Shown piece after piece: positions 1 to 12,100 of a DNA stretch of 64,000 nucleotides. The notes below the pieces were generated by a model, which saw only the letters and a program-made list of their open reading frames with translations, made no database searches and was not told where the DNA came from. The translations under genes and the position numbers were made by a program. The first letter of the stretch is position 1; every line of letters starts with the position of its first letter. This DNA is from Phallusia mammillata (taxonomy: Eukaryota; Chordata; Ascidiacea; Phlebobranchia; Ascidiidae), in the NCBI GenBank assembly GCA_003260075.1, contig QLIY01000665.1, positions 1 through 64,000 of the forward strand, read 5' to 3'.

Positions 1-1677
1 TTTCCTGCTTTTCCCGCTTTTCCGTTTTTCTTCTTTTAGTGTTACCCCCCAAATGAGTAGGACCCGAGGTGAAATGCTCGAATTAAAACTATTTTGCAAG
101 TTTTAATGTTAACATTGCCAAACTAAAACTTGATTAAACCCCCCCCCCCCAAATGAGTAGGACCCGAGGTGAAATGCTCGAATTAAAACTATTTTGTTTT
201 AATGTTAACATTGCCAAACTAAAACTTGATTAATCAACAACCTGTCGAGAATGCCGCTGGCGTTGTGGTCATTTTTACAATTTTGTCGTTTAGCGCCGCA
301 AGTGCCTCAATTAAATACCAAACTTAAGTTTGTCCAAAATATATTTATTTCTTACCTACAACACTGTTTTAGAGCATAAAGATTTCAAATACATTTAGAA
401 CTAATTGGTATTAAACGTTTATTTCACCTTTTGCGCATTTCTATCGTTACAGCTGTTGGATTTAAGTAGACTTTGGCTGGAATGTGCTGCTGTTTTGTTT
501 TTTTAAGTTTATTTTGATTACTGTGAAGTCTTGCGTTTTGTTGATTAAGGGATTGGAGAAAAAACTGTTATGTGAGTTGTAGATTGTGTCCCTCTTTACT
601 GCAGATTTTGCCAAGGTCTACGAGAATTTTTGAGACATGTGTAGTGTGCAGCTGTGCACAAGAATAGACAGCTGTTTAAGTAAGCCAACACCTAACAATA
701 CTATACTTTGTTAGTCAAAATGATGCTTGAACCTATTACCTATTTACAAGAACACAACCCTGAGCTGCACTATATGATGTATTCCATACAGTAAATACAC
801 GAGTTCTCTGTCAGCCAGTATGGATAGTATGGCAGCTGCACACCCAAGACTTTTTTTCAAGTTTGATTGCACACTTGAACCACCCCTCGAAAAAAGCCTT
901 CGCCGAAAATTTTCTGTTGTTTCTTGCATTATTGACAAAACATTAGGCCTGGACGCTAAATAACTTCTGTTTTCCAGATTAGTTACATCAGTTAACCAGT
1001 GGCACAATTGCATTTGATGGTTATTTTGAGATTTTGTTAAATAATTGTAAATCGGTTAGCTTTTTCTTGATGAGATGCACACTTGACTGGTTTGTGAACA
1101 CCCTAAAATTTCTTCTTGCACACTTGAATATTCTTCGTGCACACCCGAGATCTCGGCGAAATGTGCCATAAAATCCAATGTGGTCTGTCAGCTATGTTTT
1201 TAATAAAGCTAAGTTTTCTGACACATTTCGGAAAATATGGTGAAGTGAGCTTATACTTATAGCATTTAGCAATATAATGCTTTGAGTATACATAATATAC
1301 CTGCCATCTTGGAAATATAGATCAAATCCAAACAATCTGCCTTTTTTCTCAACAAAATAAACCATATTGTTTATAATGGTGTGCATTTGTCTCATGGTAA
1401 AGCAAAGAGAGAACATTTAATACAAATGGAACTATGAAATCAGGAAAATATCAAGGTGTTCCTTGAAACATATCAGGGAATGTTCCAATATACTGAAACA
1501 TTGTTCCAACTTCCAATATACATGGGTGACAGTGACTTTAGTCTTTTGGCATAGTGATGTAATCACAGCACTTAGCAGTTTATGCCATCTCATGACTGTG
1601 TGTCTATTTCTAATTATTTATTTATTTTGCAGATGAGGTTTACTGTATTTAATATTTTTTAACACACACCTTTAAAA
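1..1677. other. upstream non-coding region of MARCHF6
   Basis: No convincing coding exon is visible; the short open frames here lack splice context and any family resemblance. The first 230 bases hold a tandem haplotype join, listed separately. A pyrimidine-rich stretch ending in a possible 3' splice site (ttttgcag, about 1626-1633) lies 45 bases before the MARCHF6 start codon, so a 5' UTR intron is possible. Confidence 0.5.
46..232. repeat. poly-C joined tandem copy (haplotype join)
   Basis: About 85 bases (51-137) are repeated at 151-232 after a run of 12 C at 139-150. The copies differ by small indels, including an extra caag in the first. The shape matches the many other C-run joins in this window and is most likely an assembly product. 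Confidence 0.75.
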
Positions 1678-4477
1678 ATGACTGATGAAGAAGAGGACAT
1701 ATGCCGTGTTTGTAGAACAACAGGTTCTAATGACAGACCACTTTTTCATCCTTGTATTTGCACTGGCAGCATTAAACATGTGCATCAAGACTGTCTTACT
1801 CAGTGGCTTCAACATAGTCGCAAAGAATATTGTGAACTTTGCAAGCACAAGTACAGCTTCAAACCTATCTACAGTCCTGACATGCCAAGTCGACTTCCCA
1901 TCAGGGACCTTTTCATGGGACTGGCTCGCAGCATATGGTCAGCTTTGAAGTGTTGGATTCATTACACTTTGGTGGCTGTTGCGTGGCTCGGTATTGTACC
2001 TTTGACAGCATGTCGGATATTCAAGTGCATATTTTCCTCCAGTTTGAAAAGTTTGATATCATTTCCCATGGACATGGTGTCACCTAAAAATGTTGGAGGA
2101 GATGTTTTGAATGGCTTTGTGATTGTAGGATGTTCGTTGATGGCATTCATTGGCTTGGTTTGGCTAAGAATGCAGATTTTGAATGGTGACATGCCAGAGT
2201 GGATTCATCAAAGAGAAATATTACAGGATGTGAATGAAGATGTCATTGATGACCCAGGTGATGACAATCAAGAGGATCAAGAATTAGGGGACAATGTAGA
2301 TGACAATAACAATGAGGAAAATGCAGAACCTGCCCAAGAACCAGATGTACCAGAGGAACCCCTTGGCAATTGGAATGGTATCAACTGGGAAAGAGCTGGT
2401 GATGAGCCAACATGGGAGCGAATTCTGGGTTTGGATGGGTCCTTGCTGTTTTTGGAGCATGTATTCTGGGTGGTTGCTTTGAATACACTTTTTATACTAC
2501 TCTTTGCTTTTTGTCCATTCCATCTTGGACAGTTTTTTCTCATTCTGTCTCATATGCAACATCATGTAGCATCAACAAAAATGGAAGGAATATTGACTAT
2601 ATGCTGTGGCTACTTTCTTATAGCTGCTGGATTTCTGGTTGGACATACTGGTTTAAAATACTTAAAGCTTATATCTGCTCAAAGAGTATGTGGTCTTTGC
2701 TATATTGTGCTTAAGGTTTGTCTTTTATTGGTTGTTGAACTTGGAATTTTGCCCCTGTTAAGTGGATTTTGGCTTGATGTCTGTTCTTTGAAAATGTTCA
2801 ACTCAACTCTGCAGGACCGCAAGGAGAGCTACTTAACTGCACCGGGATCATCTCTGTTCTTTCACTGGCTGAGTGGGTTTATCTTTACTTTTTATGTTGC
2901 TTTTTTTCTGATGATGTTAAAGGAAATATTACGCCCAGGAACTTTGTGGTTTGTTCGCAGATTGAATGATCCAAACTTTAACCCGATCCGAACCATGATA
3001 CATGTTTCATCGTTCAGACATTTTCAGAGGTTGCTTGCTACTATTATAATATTTGGAACAATAATAATAGTTGTTGCTTGGCTGCCAGTTAAGTTTTTAC
3101 AATTGGTGTTGCCAGGGTTTTTACCTTATAGAAAAGGAAACCAGTTTGCATCACCCATTGGTGATTTTCCATTGCAGTTTATGGCAAGTCAGCTAATTTT
3201 GCCAATCATTCTGGAACAGGGATTTTGGAAATTGCATCTTCAGAATGCTATGAGAGAATGGTGCGACATTGTTGGAAACTTACTTGGAATTAGATCCTAT
3301 TTGTTGATTGATGACCAATTGGAAGAAGCTCTGCATAGGCATAATCCGCATCACGATGAGAATGATAATGTGAGACCATACACCAACAAACCTAAATACT
3401 TTGGGTTACGGGTGGTTATTTTGCTGTTACTAGTGAGTGGCACGATGATGCTGATGGCAGCAGTTGTTCTGTGCATTCCCGTAGCATTTGGACGAATTTA
3501 CTTTCAACTGTTATGTGGACCTGATGGCCCACTACCAATGCTAGCTAACAAGCATCAGCCTGTCCATGAATTCTACACATTTGCACTTGGAATTTGGGCC
3601 TGCTGGTCTAGTGTACGCTTGGTTGTTCTGCTTACAAAATATGCTCCATTTGGCAGGACCATGATCACCAATATCGTAAAGCAGTGCCTTGTAGTAGTTT
3701 TTAAAAGCCTTGTTGTTGGCGTGTTTGCCATTGGAATAGTACCCTTACAGTTCGGACTGCTATTTGACCTGGTTATTGTTATTCCTCTTAGAGTTCCCCT
3801 TCACCAAACCCCTGTAATTTATTTGTGGCAAGACTGGGCTCTAGGTATGTTGTTGCAAAAACTGTTTCTTGTTTGTGTGTTTTTGGGCCCCAACAACTGG
3901 CTGAGGGAAAATATAGAAAATGCTTTTGATCAAGGGTTTGTGCGCCTCAACCTAAAAAAGTTTCTGCAAGATACATTACTAAAAGTTGTGAAATTTCTAC
4001 TGGTTTGCATGACAGTACCTTATGTAGTTGGCCATGGAATAACATTTCTTATGGCAACAAGTCTGACAACCGCATACTTTCTTCATTGGCGTTTGTATCC
4101 TTGCATTATATTTGGAACATCATTTTTTGCTTTCTGTTGGTTTGAAATGAAACAGTTTCGTAGATTATGTGATCACATTAAGAATGAGCGATATTTAATT
4201 GGTAAACGCTTGGTGGATTATGAACCTGCAAGAGCNGGTTTGCATGACAGTACCTTATGTAGTTGGCCATGGAATAACATTTCTTATGGCAACAAGTCTG
4301 ACAACCGCATACTTTCTTCATTGGCGTTTGTATCCTTGCATTATATTTGGAACATCATTTTTTGCTTTCTGTTGGTTTGAAATGAAACAGTTTCGTAGAT
4401 TATGTGATCACATTAAGAATGAGCGATATTTAATTGGTAAACGCTTGGTGGATTATGAACCTGCAAGAGCAAACTAA
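1678..4477 (+). CDS. MARCHF6: E3 ubiquitin-protein ligase MARCHF6 (TEB4/Doa10 family), single exon
   Basis: Membrane E3 ligase of the ER that marks misfolded and regulatory proteins for proteasomal degradation (family knowledge). The N-terminus carries a perfect RING-CH C4HC3 finger: Cys9, Cys12, Cys26, Cys28, His36, Cys39, Cys52, Cys55. The block SRKEYCELCKH and the following YSPDMPSRLPI are near-identical to the vertebrate protein. An acidic loop at about residues 180-225 is followed by many hydrophobic membrane segments and a conserved TEB4-type stretch (PLRVPL..TP...WQDWALG) near residue 705. The frame from Met at 1678 is open without introns. A 234-base perfect duplication around a single N at 4236 spoils the end: the literal frame runs off into nonsense to 4380. 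Read through the second copy, the protein ends ...DYEPARAN at 4475-4477, about 854 residues against about 910 in vertebrates. A poly(A) signal AATAAA lies at 4920-4925. Identity is secure. Confidence 0.95.
4002..4470. repeat. N-joined 234-bp perfect tandem duplication at the MARCHF6 3' end
   Basis: Bases 4002-4235 recur exactly at 4237-4470, separated by one N at 4236. The duplication falls inside the last part of the MARCHF6 coding sequence and shifts the frame. The N and the exact repeat point to an assembly join, not a biological duplication. Confidence 0.9.
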
Positions 4478-5709
4478 TATTGTTGCATTTGATTTTTTGT
4501 GTTCAATAGTTTAAAAAAATAGTGCAATTTAGTTGACTTGGTGAATTTTTTATTGTTTTGTACACATCCAAGTTTCAACAAAGGATGTCCAGGTAGATTT
4601 GTTTGCAACTTTTATTTTTTGGAAGTAATTTCGGATTGTGCATGTAAATGTTTATGTATGTGTTGCTTGTAAAATAAGCAAAGTGTGCTTAATTTTGTGT
4701 TGTGGCAAAGTGTTGTTGTTTTTTTCTGTATGGATGTGCATCACCCACTATCATGTCTAAAACTTGTTTGTTTTACATGCCATCCAATTTTTGTGTGCAT
4801 TGTCTCATAGTGTGCTCTCACTTTGTGTTGAGATTATGGAATCAAACTGTGTAAATACAACCCACTTTCCTTGGCTGTGCATTTTAAAACTGCTTTAAGT
4901 GCTATACCAGTCTGCTTTAAATAAAGATACAGCTTTACAGTAAATTTCGTGAAAATTTAATTGTGAGGTGACATAGTGTAGTATATATTTTTTTAAAACA
5001 GCTGTACTTTCGAATGTACACAGCTCAGGCGCTTCATACATTGTGCTTTGGTGCGAAATCTTAAACAAGTGTTTATATCGAGTTTCTTCTTGAATATTTT
5101 AGCATAATAAACACAATTGTTACCCTTACTCAATGACATGTCAAAATACAAACCTTACTGGACACTCATGATCACAATAAGTCTACCATTAACAATGCCC
5201 TGTACATATTCTGCTAGCTATTTGGTAGGGATATATATATATTAATTTGTTTTCTACATTGTGTACCATATTTTTATGACATCATTTGTTCATGTAAACA
5301 TGCAAGTTGTTATTTCATCCCCCCCCCCCTACATTGTGTACCATATTTTTATGACATCATTTGTTCATGTAAACATAGACTCTTGAGTCCTCACACATGC
5401 AAGTTGTTATTTCACGAAATCTACGATAGTTTGGTGCTGTGAGGTCAAACACAACAATTATTTTACACTATACAGAAATACCAACAAAATCACATTTCTA
5501 CATTATTCGACCCTTGCTTAAAAAGTAATAGTATGTGGTGCAATTTGCAGTTCATGTAAAGAGTTCTTCTTTTATTGGCATTGTCAATAAAAAATAACAG
5601 TCGGTGTCTACAGCGCATGATAAAAGTTAAAATAAAAAACAAAACATGATCTGAACTCTTGTGGCAACCAAAGAGTGTTTTCCTTGGGTTTCAAAAATAC
5701 TCTGTACTG
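4478..5709. other. MARCHF6 3' UTR and convergent intergenic spacer
   Basis: Holds the MARCHF6 3' UTR, with AATAAA at 4920-4925, then AT-rich spacer up to the TNPO3 stop codon on the opposite strand. It contains a short AT microsatellite near 5230, a C-run join at 5319-5329 and a diverged copy of the dispersed repeat also seen at 9.2 and 28.6 kb (about 5,370-5,460). The two flanking genes are convergent. Confidence 0.5.
5255..5415. repeat. poly-C joined tandem copy
   Basis: Copy 1 (5255-5318) and copy 2 (5330-5415) flank 11 C at 5319-5329. Copy 2 has about 18 extra bases (agactcttgagtcctcac) before acatgcaag, so the two copies differ by an indel as two alleles would. Confidence 0.75.
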
Positions 5710-6099
5710 TTATCTGTAGAGTCTGCAGAAATCTCTTAAATGATAGCTGACATTTTTCCATTCAGTTGCCCTGAAATCACAAACACTTAGCTGGAACATT
5801 GGGTTTACCACTTCTAGAAACTTTAGCAACTTAAAATCTGGTGGCAGCATCATGTATTTCTCACAAGCAGCACATTGATTTCATCTAAGATATACATGTA
5901 AGTTTCAAGTCCAACCACCAAATGACTTAACAATAAGCATTGAGATTGATGTAATTAGCTGGTGTTTAAAAAAGTCTTGGGATTAGTAATTTCTGTTTAA
6001 GTATATCTGTCTGTTTAAAAAAATATTTAGGTTGATTGTTTTTACTAAAATGTATTTTGGTAAACTTACGCAACAATTTCTGCATGAAATTGCATAGTT

Positions 6100-6170
<71 letters not shown>

Positions 6171-9100
6171 AGTGGCTGTTGCAAGAGTGGCTTCTGTTGG
6201 CAGATTCTTCACTGTTTCCATTAACCATTTGGCAAATAACTTCACAAAATTCACAAATTAAAGTTTATGATAACTGACCACATGCATATTTGCTCCTACG
6301 AACAGGATATTTACATCTTCTCAGATCTCTTGTTTACCTCTTACAAAATTCTCAGATTTTAATAACACAGTTGTGGCATTAAAAAGTACAAATATATGTT
6401 TTTAAGTCGTTTTTATTAATCTAAAACCAGCAAAACATACCGGTCTGTCCCTTTCAATCACTGCCCACCAAAGCTCTGCAATATCTGGGTACAAATAAGA
6501 TGGGATTTGAAACAAACAGGCATGCAACGATTTCTCAACGATCTGTTTTCCATAGACAGAGAAAACCTCATCAGAAATCGGCTTTTGCGTTTCTGGGAAT
6601 TTGCACTCAATAACACTACGGAGAAACTTTGTTACAGAAGCATTGGCATCACGGTGCTCATGACTGAGACCAGCCAAAGCACACTCAAGCAGGGCAGGGC
6701 ATGCAGCGTGTGTCAGGAATTCCACTGGACACTTTTCTACAAACCTGTAAAAAATAAAAAATGTTACAAGCTACAATGGAACATAATGTGTAATATTATA
6801 AAGAAAGTATGATAACTAGGCCATATATCACAACAACTAACAATTTGCCATTGACAGATGGGAATTCATAACCATAAAAAACTAGTTTAGCTAAAACACA
6901 GCTGCTATTGTTTTGGGTGCTGGAACAGATGTGTCAGCCAGTGTCAAAATTTTAAGTGAACAACCTCAAACCCATCCATCATGTGTCATTGCATTGGAGT
7001 TTGGAGCAGTCATGGTTAACCAGAAAAGAAACTTACTAGGATAATTAACCATACAATATGTGAACCAAAAATCAAAAAGATAAAGGTGAAACATAGGACT
7101 GTTGTTAGGGTTAGACAAATTAGATTAGACTGTTATGAATTTCATGTGTGGTGACATGTTTGAAGAGAATTTATAAAAATGATAGAGGTTTGTTAGTAAA
7201 CAACATTTAGTACCTGCAACATAGTCTGAACAAATCATCCACAGTATCTGGGTGATTTTCAAGTCCACGCTCTGCATTTAAAATGTTGAATGTTGGCTGA
7301 GTAAATGCGTTAAGCATTGCAAGCAGAGATTGGTCATTGCCAAATTCATCAACCTACGTAGACATTTCATTAGTTTTAATTTTATAGACAACATCACAAA
7401 TGTATGGCAATAAATATTAACTGTCAGATTAACTTACTGTTGCATAAAACAGAATTAAACTTACTAGAACACTTCCGAGGTATAAGAAGCAACTGTGCTG
7501 ATGGTAAGTGTACATTGAGGTGATGGTTTCTGCAATGGGACCAAGTAAAGTTCCTTGAACAGACTTTCCCACACAGCGAATTGCAAAACGCAGACATCTG
7601 CAGTGACACATAAAAATAGCAGGTATAGTAAAGAATGCCGACATCTTAATGATCAAATTTAACATGTACCACCCAACCATTTCTATGATATTTCATTGTG
7701 TATAAATGAATCCCAAAAAATAGAAATGGAAATAAAAGCAACAAGTAAGTACCTGCACCATCTTTCAACTATTCGATTGTCAGCTTTATGTTGTTCAAGA
7801 GTAGGTTTTAACACAAGCCATACTTCTTCAGTAATTTCTTTACATGGATGTGTGTCCCCATTTCTATGGTTCTTGAGGTTTATGTTTCGAAATATGGCAG
7901 CCAGACGATCAAGCCAAAGCATTGGGTCCTTTGCACCTTACAAAATAAAATAATTTGAGACAATGTGTTTTTTAGTGACAGTAGAATTGTCAAACTTGGT
8001 TAAACCTAAAAATTAATTTTTAAAGGTTTTGAAAAATAAATCTGCATCTTTCTGCTGATATTAAGGGACATGAAAAATCTTGTCAGTGACATAATTTAAC
8101 CAACTAATTGCAATCACTGGAATTTACCAACCTGGCTTTGATAGATCTTGTTGTAATTGCTGAGTCAGCATATTAACCTGTGCCTTGCACAAAAGTGTAA
8201 CAGCTTCTTGAAGATGCTGCATAGGTAGTTCAGTAATAATAGTAACCACACCTAAAAAAAGCATACATTACACCAACTTACATAAAAACATCATTAACAG
8301 AACAAACCTTTGAGTAACCCGATTGAAGCCTCAGCAGAAACATGAAGTTCATCTGCCACCTTTATAATAAAAAAGTGTTAATTATGAATGTTATTTTAAA
8401 CCAGGGGTGTGCAACCTTTTTCGTCGGTGGGCCATATTACCAATTTCGGACATCAAGCGAGGGCCACACAATGTTTTTCATGTACCGTATTTACACGTTT
8501 TTTTACGCTACTGTTGGTGCGGCTTGCATTATAATATCATGTCGATATTATTTCCACACCCCTGCGTTTTGTTTTATTTTGCGTTTAAAATCAACTTGAA
8601 AATGTTAGGTACAAGCAAGTTTCGCCGCAACACTGCCTTTGACAACAAAGTAATTGTTTACTAGACAATGAGATGTATTACGTCACATTCGGTATAGATA
8701 TGCAACCACCACCTAGTGTGCATAGAAGACCATAGGTCTGGGTGAATTAAGTTCCATGTGCTGGTTTAGCTTATTCTTGTTACGTGTAGCAACTTAGGAG
8801 ATTTACTGAAAACTAGCGGGGATTTTTTGCTAAAATGTGCATTTTTACTTGGTCTGAATCAGAGTGTTGTTGAGGGCCACACTAAACAGCTTGGCGGGCC
8901 GGATTGTGGCCCGCGGGCTGCACACCCCTGTTTTAAACTAACAATAAAAAAGATTAAGTACAAACCTGCAGGAGCTGAATTAATGCCGAATAATGCTGAA
9001 TCATCTGGTGCTTGCATGTTTCACACAAATTTTGTAATGAAACTGCTGCAATAGATGAAAGCTCCTTTTGTTGCAGTGCATGTGTTAAAAATTGAAGTAT

Positions 9101-12100
9101 ATGATCTGAAATATATTGTCATGTTAATGTTTACAATAGTTTATGTGATTCTACCAAGGTACAATGAGCCACTTTACCTAAAAGGATACTGATAAACAAC
9201 TAAAATTGGAAATAAAAGATTACAACTAGAAGGGTGGCTTAGCACATATTGCCATTGCATATACATTCTAACCTACTTTAAAACAGTACTATATTTCCTA
9301 CACTTATTTTATAATGGGTCCCATATTATCTAATGTCTTTATAACCTAAGTTGTTTCCGCAGGCAGAAACTCATGGGTCCCCACACATGCAAAGTTGTAA
9401 ATAATGCATTTCAAGAGATAACTATGAGAAAGTTTGTTGTGGTAAGGTAAAACACAGTGACTGGTACTGAGCATAAATAAATATGCTGAAGTACTACAAA
9501 CTATTCAAGTTTCATTCCTTTCATCCAAATAGCATATTTATTTACGCTTGGTATCGGCCACTGTGTTTTATCTGACAACAACAAACTTTCTCATAGTTAT
9601 GANGGTTCATTTATAAAGCGGAAACTGAACAAACCTGTTTTATCGACGTTGCCTCTCAGGAGGCTGATTGAGGCGATGGAGGATTTAAACTGATTTTGAT
9701 CACCTTCTGGAGTAAAGTTTTACCAATAACATGAGCTTCTAGTGGCAAAACTACTGGTTTAACTGAAAGTTAGTTGTAGTGAAAACTCTGCAAAGCCGAA
9801 TTGATTGAAGTTTGGTGTAATGCAGGGGCGGGCAACTTCTCCAGTCGGTGGGCCTGATATGGGAAAATGAAGTACTTGGCGGGCCGGATTCCTGAATCGA
9901 TACATTAATCGCGTATTTATCCAGTAATTTAAAAAGGATTTTTGACCACCTAAACCAAATACAATCAAGAACGTCACAATCACAATACAGTCCAAACAAT
10001 CAAACTGATATAACATAAAATTCTTCCCCACAACAAATTTAATGCATACACCACAGACTTTGATACTGCTATAACACTAACTAGGCTACACGTGTGGAAA
10101 CAAAGGAAACCGTGAAAGCAGGCCACACACAAGGTTGGCAGTTATGTCGTAACAATGGACNAAAATTATTCACCACAGCAAATTTAATGCATACACCACA
10201 GACTTAGATACTGCTGAAACACTAACTAGGCTACACGTGTGGAAACAAAGGAAACCGTGAAAGCAGGCCACACACAAGGTTGGCAGTTATGTCGTAACAA
10301 TGGACGTATGGTGAAATGGTAACAACGGCAGAAAGTTTTTTGCTATTGGGGAGCGTTACTGTCCGTTACAACTATAATTTGACATAGTATGCAAGTAGTG
10401 GGGGATTGCGTCAGACTGTGGCCGCGGGCCACATTGTCATGTAAGACCCGGAAACTGTCTGCGGGCCGCTCAAAATCCTGTCGCGGGCCGTATGTTGCCC
10501 GCCCCTGTGCTACAGGGTAAAACAACAATCAACACCTATAAGTGGCACACTCCAGAAGCTGTCTAAATTTTATTCAAATCAGACATTGTTTAAAAAATGA
10601 CCCATTTTGGGGGCTAGTGGGGTAAATGTTGNACATCACATACCAGTAATAAAAAACTGAAATTTTAGGCTAAAGTATACCGATATAATTTTACCCTAAA
10701 AAATTTCATGTAAAGCATTGAGTATTTGATTTTAAATCATATCAGCAAGCTAATCATGTTTTGCTTAGTCTGTTGTCAAAACTTTGGTTTTGTTTTATTT
10801 CATTTAGGTTATAGGTTTAGTATAAGCGAATTAAAAATAATACGAAGCGGTAAGCCATGCAGTTTAAACTTTTTCACCCATCTACGCTAAGCATACTTTA
10901 GCAGTTAACATCCATCTATTACATATTTTCATTGGTAAATAAACATTTTGATGTACTGTCCTGGTGGATTTCTTTTTAATATTTTTAAAACATGTCTGTC
11001 TTAACCTTATAGTAGACTTTCTGGTCCGGTTTTATTTTAGTTGCAAAAAACAAATTTGATATTCCGAAATCCTGCGTTTTACAATTTAGACGTTAAACTA
11101 ACCCTAAAATATTTTGTAAAAAACAAAGATCCTTCGGCCCCACCTAACATTTTTGTGGAACCGAAAACACCAAAGCGGAATTAAAAGTTTCAACTAAAAG
11201 TGCTTTTACAATTGCACCACCTGGGGAATCCCCACATGGTGCTCGTAGTTCGTATATTTTAANCAAATCCACCAAAGATTTCATGCCAAAAGTGCATGGA
11301 CAAACTACGGCGGAAAAAAGAAAACAAAAGAAAAAAACAAGAGTGAAATCAAGATGTGTCCCCTTCAGGGAAGGGGACCCATAACTAGTGATGCAACGTA
11401 TTAATTACTATTAACCTTTAATGTATTTTATCTTAATCATGGACTAAAAATAAAGACGGTTCATACCAAGAAATTGAGAATGTTTTTCAACCCATGATGA
11501 CAATTCTCCAATAAGTCTAACACTTGTATGTCTTACAGCCAAATGACTGTCAGGAGGTAAAGACACAATGGCTTGCAGTACTTGCGGAACAACAGTTTCC
11601 TCAGTCCTAGCGCACAAGAAAAAAAATCCAGAGAGTTGAACAAACATTCTCCAATAAATGTTGCAGCCTTATAGTTATAACACTCGTCAGCATACAAAAT
11701 TTACCCCCTTTGAAATTCATTTTCACATTGCATAAAACATAAAATTTACAGACACAAGTCACAGACAAAAATCCTTCAGATATAAAAAAAACATTTAAAC
11801 ACACATATTTTAACTTACACATCAATGTGTTTGGCAACAGCTCCCATTATGAAAAGAGTAGCTTCTGTGACATCCCATGTTGGGGTAAACCCCTCCTGAT
11901 TAAGCATGGAGAACAACTGAGCAAAACACTTGGTAGAACCAACAAGGTAAACTACATCTCGCACAAGGTCCGCAGATCGAAGACGGAAGTCACTAAAATC
12001 ATCTGCTTCATCCAGTAATTTGTCCTGCAACATTTTTGTGAACATATTTTTAAGCAATCAATTTACATTCAATTGATTCTTCCATACAAGGTTCCAGGGT

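Noticed and set aside
4237-4380. C-terminal 47 residues of the literal 900-residue MARCHF6 frame
   Set aside because: They arise from reading the duplicated block in the wrong frame after the N; the second copy supplies the true end.
5966-6254. Open frames with long poly-Gly or poly-Pro around the C run
   Set aside because: They are translations of a 69-base C run. Only the frame that continues TNPO3 is real, and the run itself is suspect.
8407-8664. 85-residue plus-strand frame
   Set aside because: Lies inside the hAT element at 8402-8930 and shows no transposase motif.
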